NCBI GenBank assembly: GCA_013695175.1
Contig: JACDAZ010000383.1
Coordinates: 1 to 7,734 of the forward strand
Source: Flavisolibacter sp.
GTDB taxonomy: Bacteria > Bacteroidota > Bacteroidia > Chitinophagales > Chitinophagaceae
Length of the DNA stretch: 7,734 nt
Direction: 5' to 3'
Shown here: piece by piece, positions 7,412 to 7,734 of the stretch
Numbering within the stretch: the first letter of the stretch is position 1
How the letters are laid out: every line of letters begins with the position of its first letter
Notes under the pieces: model-generated
Told to the model about the DNA's origin: nothing
What the model saw: the letters and a program-made list of their open reading frames with translations, nothing else
Databases searched by the model: none
Program-made: the position numbers and the translations under genes

Positions 7412-7734
7412 ATGAAGCGATTGATATTTACCATTATACCCCTGGCAGCCGGCTTATTAGTGGCAGCACAAACAGAAGAGGCAGATTCTACCGTTGTTAC
7501 CCAAACAAGCTCAAGTACAAATGAAGCAAAAGCAGAAAATTTAAAAGTAATTGGGAACAATAGAAATATATTCTATTTCAATGGACAAAAGGCAACACCA
7601 TCAGGTCATCAGGCAACAGCAGTGGGAGCCGGTTATGCTGCATTAGGGGATAAATCAGAAAAACCATCTAATGAATTTATAAGTCCAGGCGCCCATGGTA
7701 CTCATGGTGTACCTGTAATTGGAAATAATAGATT
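7412..7734 (+). CDS. Exported protein of unknown function, C-terminus beyond window
   Basis: The frame opens at an ATG preceded by an AT-rich leader and stays open for 107 codons to the edge. Residues 1-19 are a clear signal peptide (MKRLIF, then hydrophobic IIPLAAGLLVAA), with cleavage likely before Q20. A Ser/Thr/Glu-rich linker follows (21-43). The rest is rich in Gly, Ala, Asn and His. The hexamer VIGNNR occurs at 46-51 and again at 102-107, 56 residues apart, so the protein may be built of repeats. I do not recognise the family. The stretch HQATAVGAGYAALGDKS loosely recalls the Gly/Ala-rich heads of trimeric autotransporter adhesins, but this is only a resemblance. It is divergent from groES. 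Confidence 0.8.
   Translation, partial: MKRLIFTIIPLAAGLLVAAQTEEADSTVVTQTSSSTNEAKAENLKVIGNNRNIFYFNGQKATPSGHQATAVGAGYAALGDKSEKPSNEFISPGAHGTHGVPVIGNNR

Overview
The window looks like chromosomal DNA from a member of the Bacteroidota, most likely a Chitinophagaceae-type organism. The support is the GroEL/GroES sequences, two PorT-type outer-membrane beta-barrel proteins, AT-rich gene starts without Shine-Dalgarno sequences, and an exact match to the Bacteroidota -7 promoter consensus TAnnTTTG in front of groES. The family-level placement is inference from sequence style; no database was searched.

Layout, left to right. Positions 1-1363 hold two tandem minus-strand paralogous outer-membrane beta-barrel genes. 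The first is cut by the window edge at its C-terminus. Both carry nearly the same 15-bp dyad about 25 bp before the start codon. Positions 1473-3989 hold a minus-strand two-gene operon: a Rieske non-haem iron oxygenase with a Glu-x2-His-x4-His site like the quaternary-ammonium oxygenases, followed after 6 nt by an APC/LAT-family amino acid permease. Positions 3990-5106 contain no convincing gene. They hold a structured minus-strand segment ending in an intrinsic terminator 47 nt before the oxygenase, three copies of a 116-142 bp repeat, short TTCGTG-type repeats, and the groEL terminator. Positions 5107-7129 hold the groES-groEL operon on the minus strand. Its 97-nt intercistronic gap contains two mutually exclusive perfect stems, and its promoter has a hairpin at the predicted 5' end of the mRNA. 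From 7412 a plus-strand exported protein of unknown function begins and runs off the right edge.

How the parts work together: groES and groEL encode the essential Hsp60 chaperonin and are ordinary in sequence. The novelty there is possible RNA-level control. The oxygenase and permease are probably co-transcribed and may form an uptake-and-oxidation module for an amino-acid-like or betaine-like compound, but neither substrate nor reductase partner is visible. The best candidates for undescribed biology are the groES-groEL RNA switch, the structured leader/terminator upstream of the oxygenase, and the shared dyad ahead of the two barrel genes.
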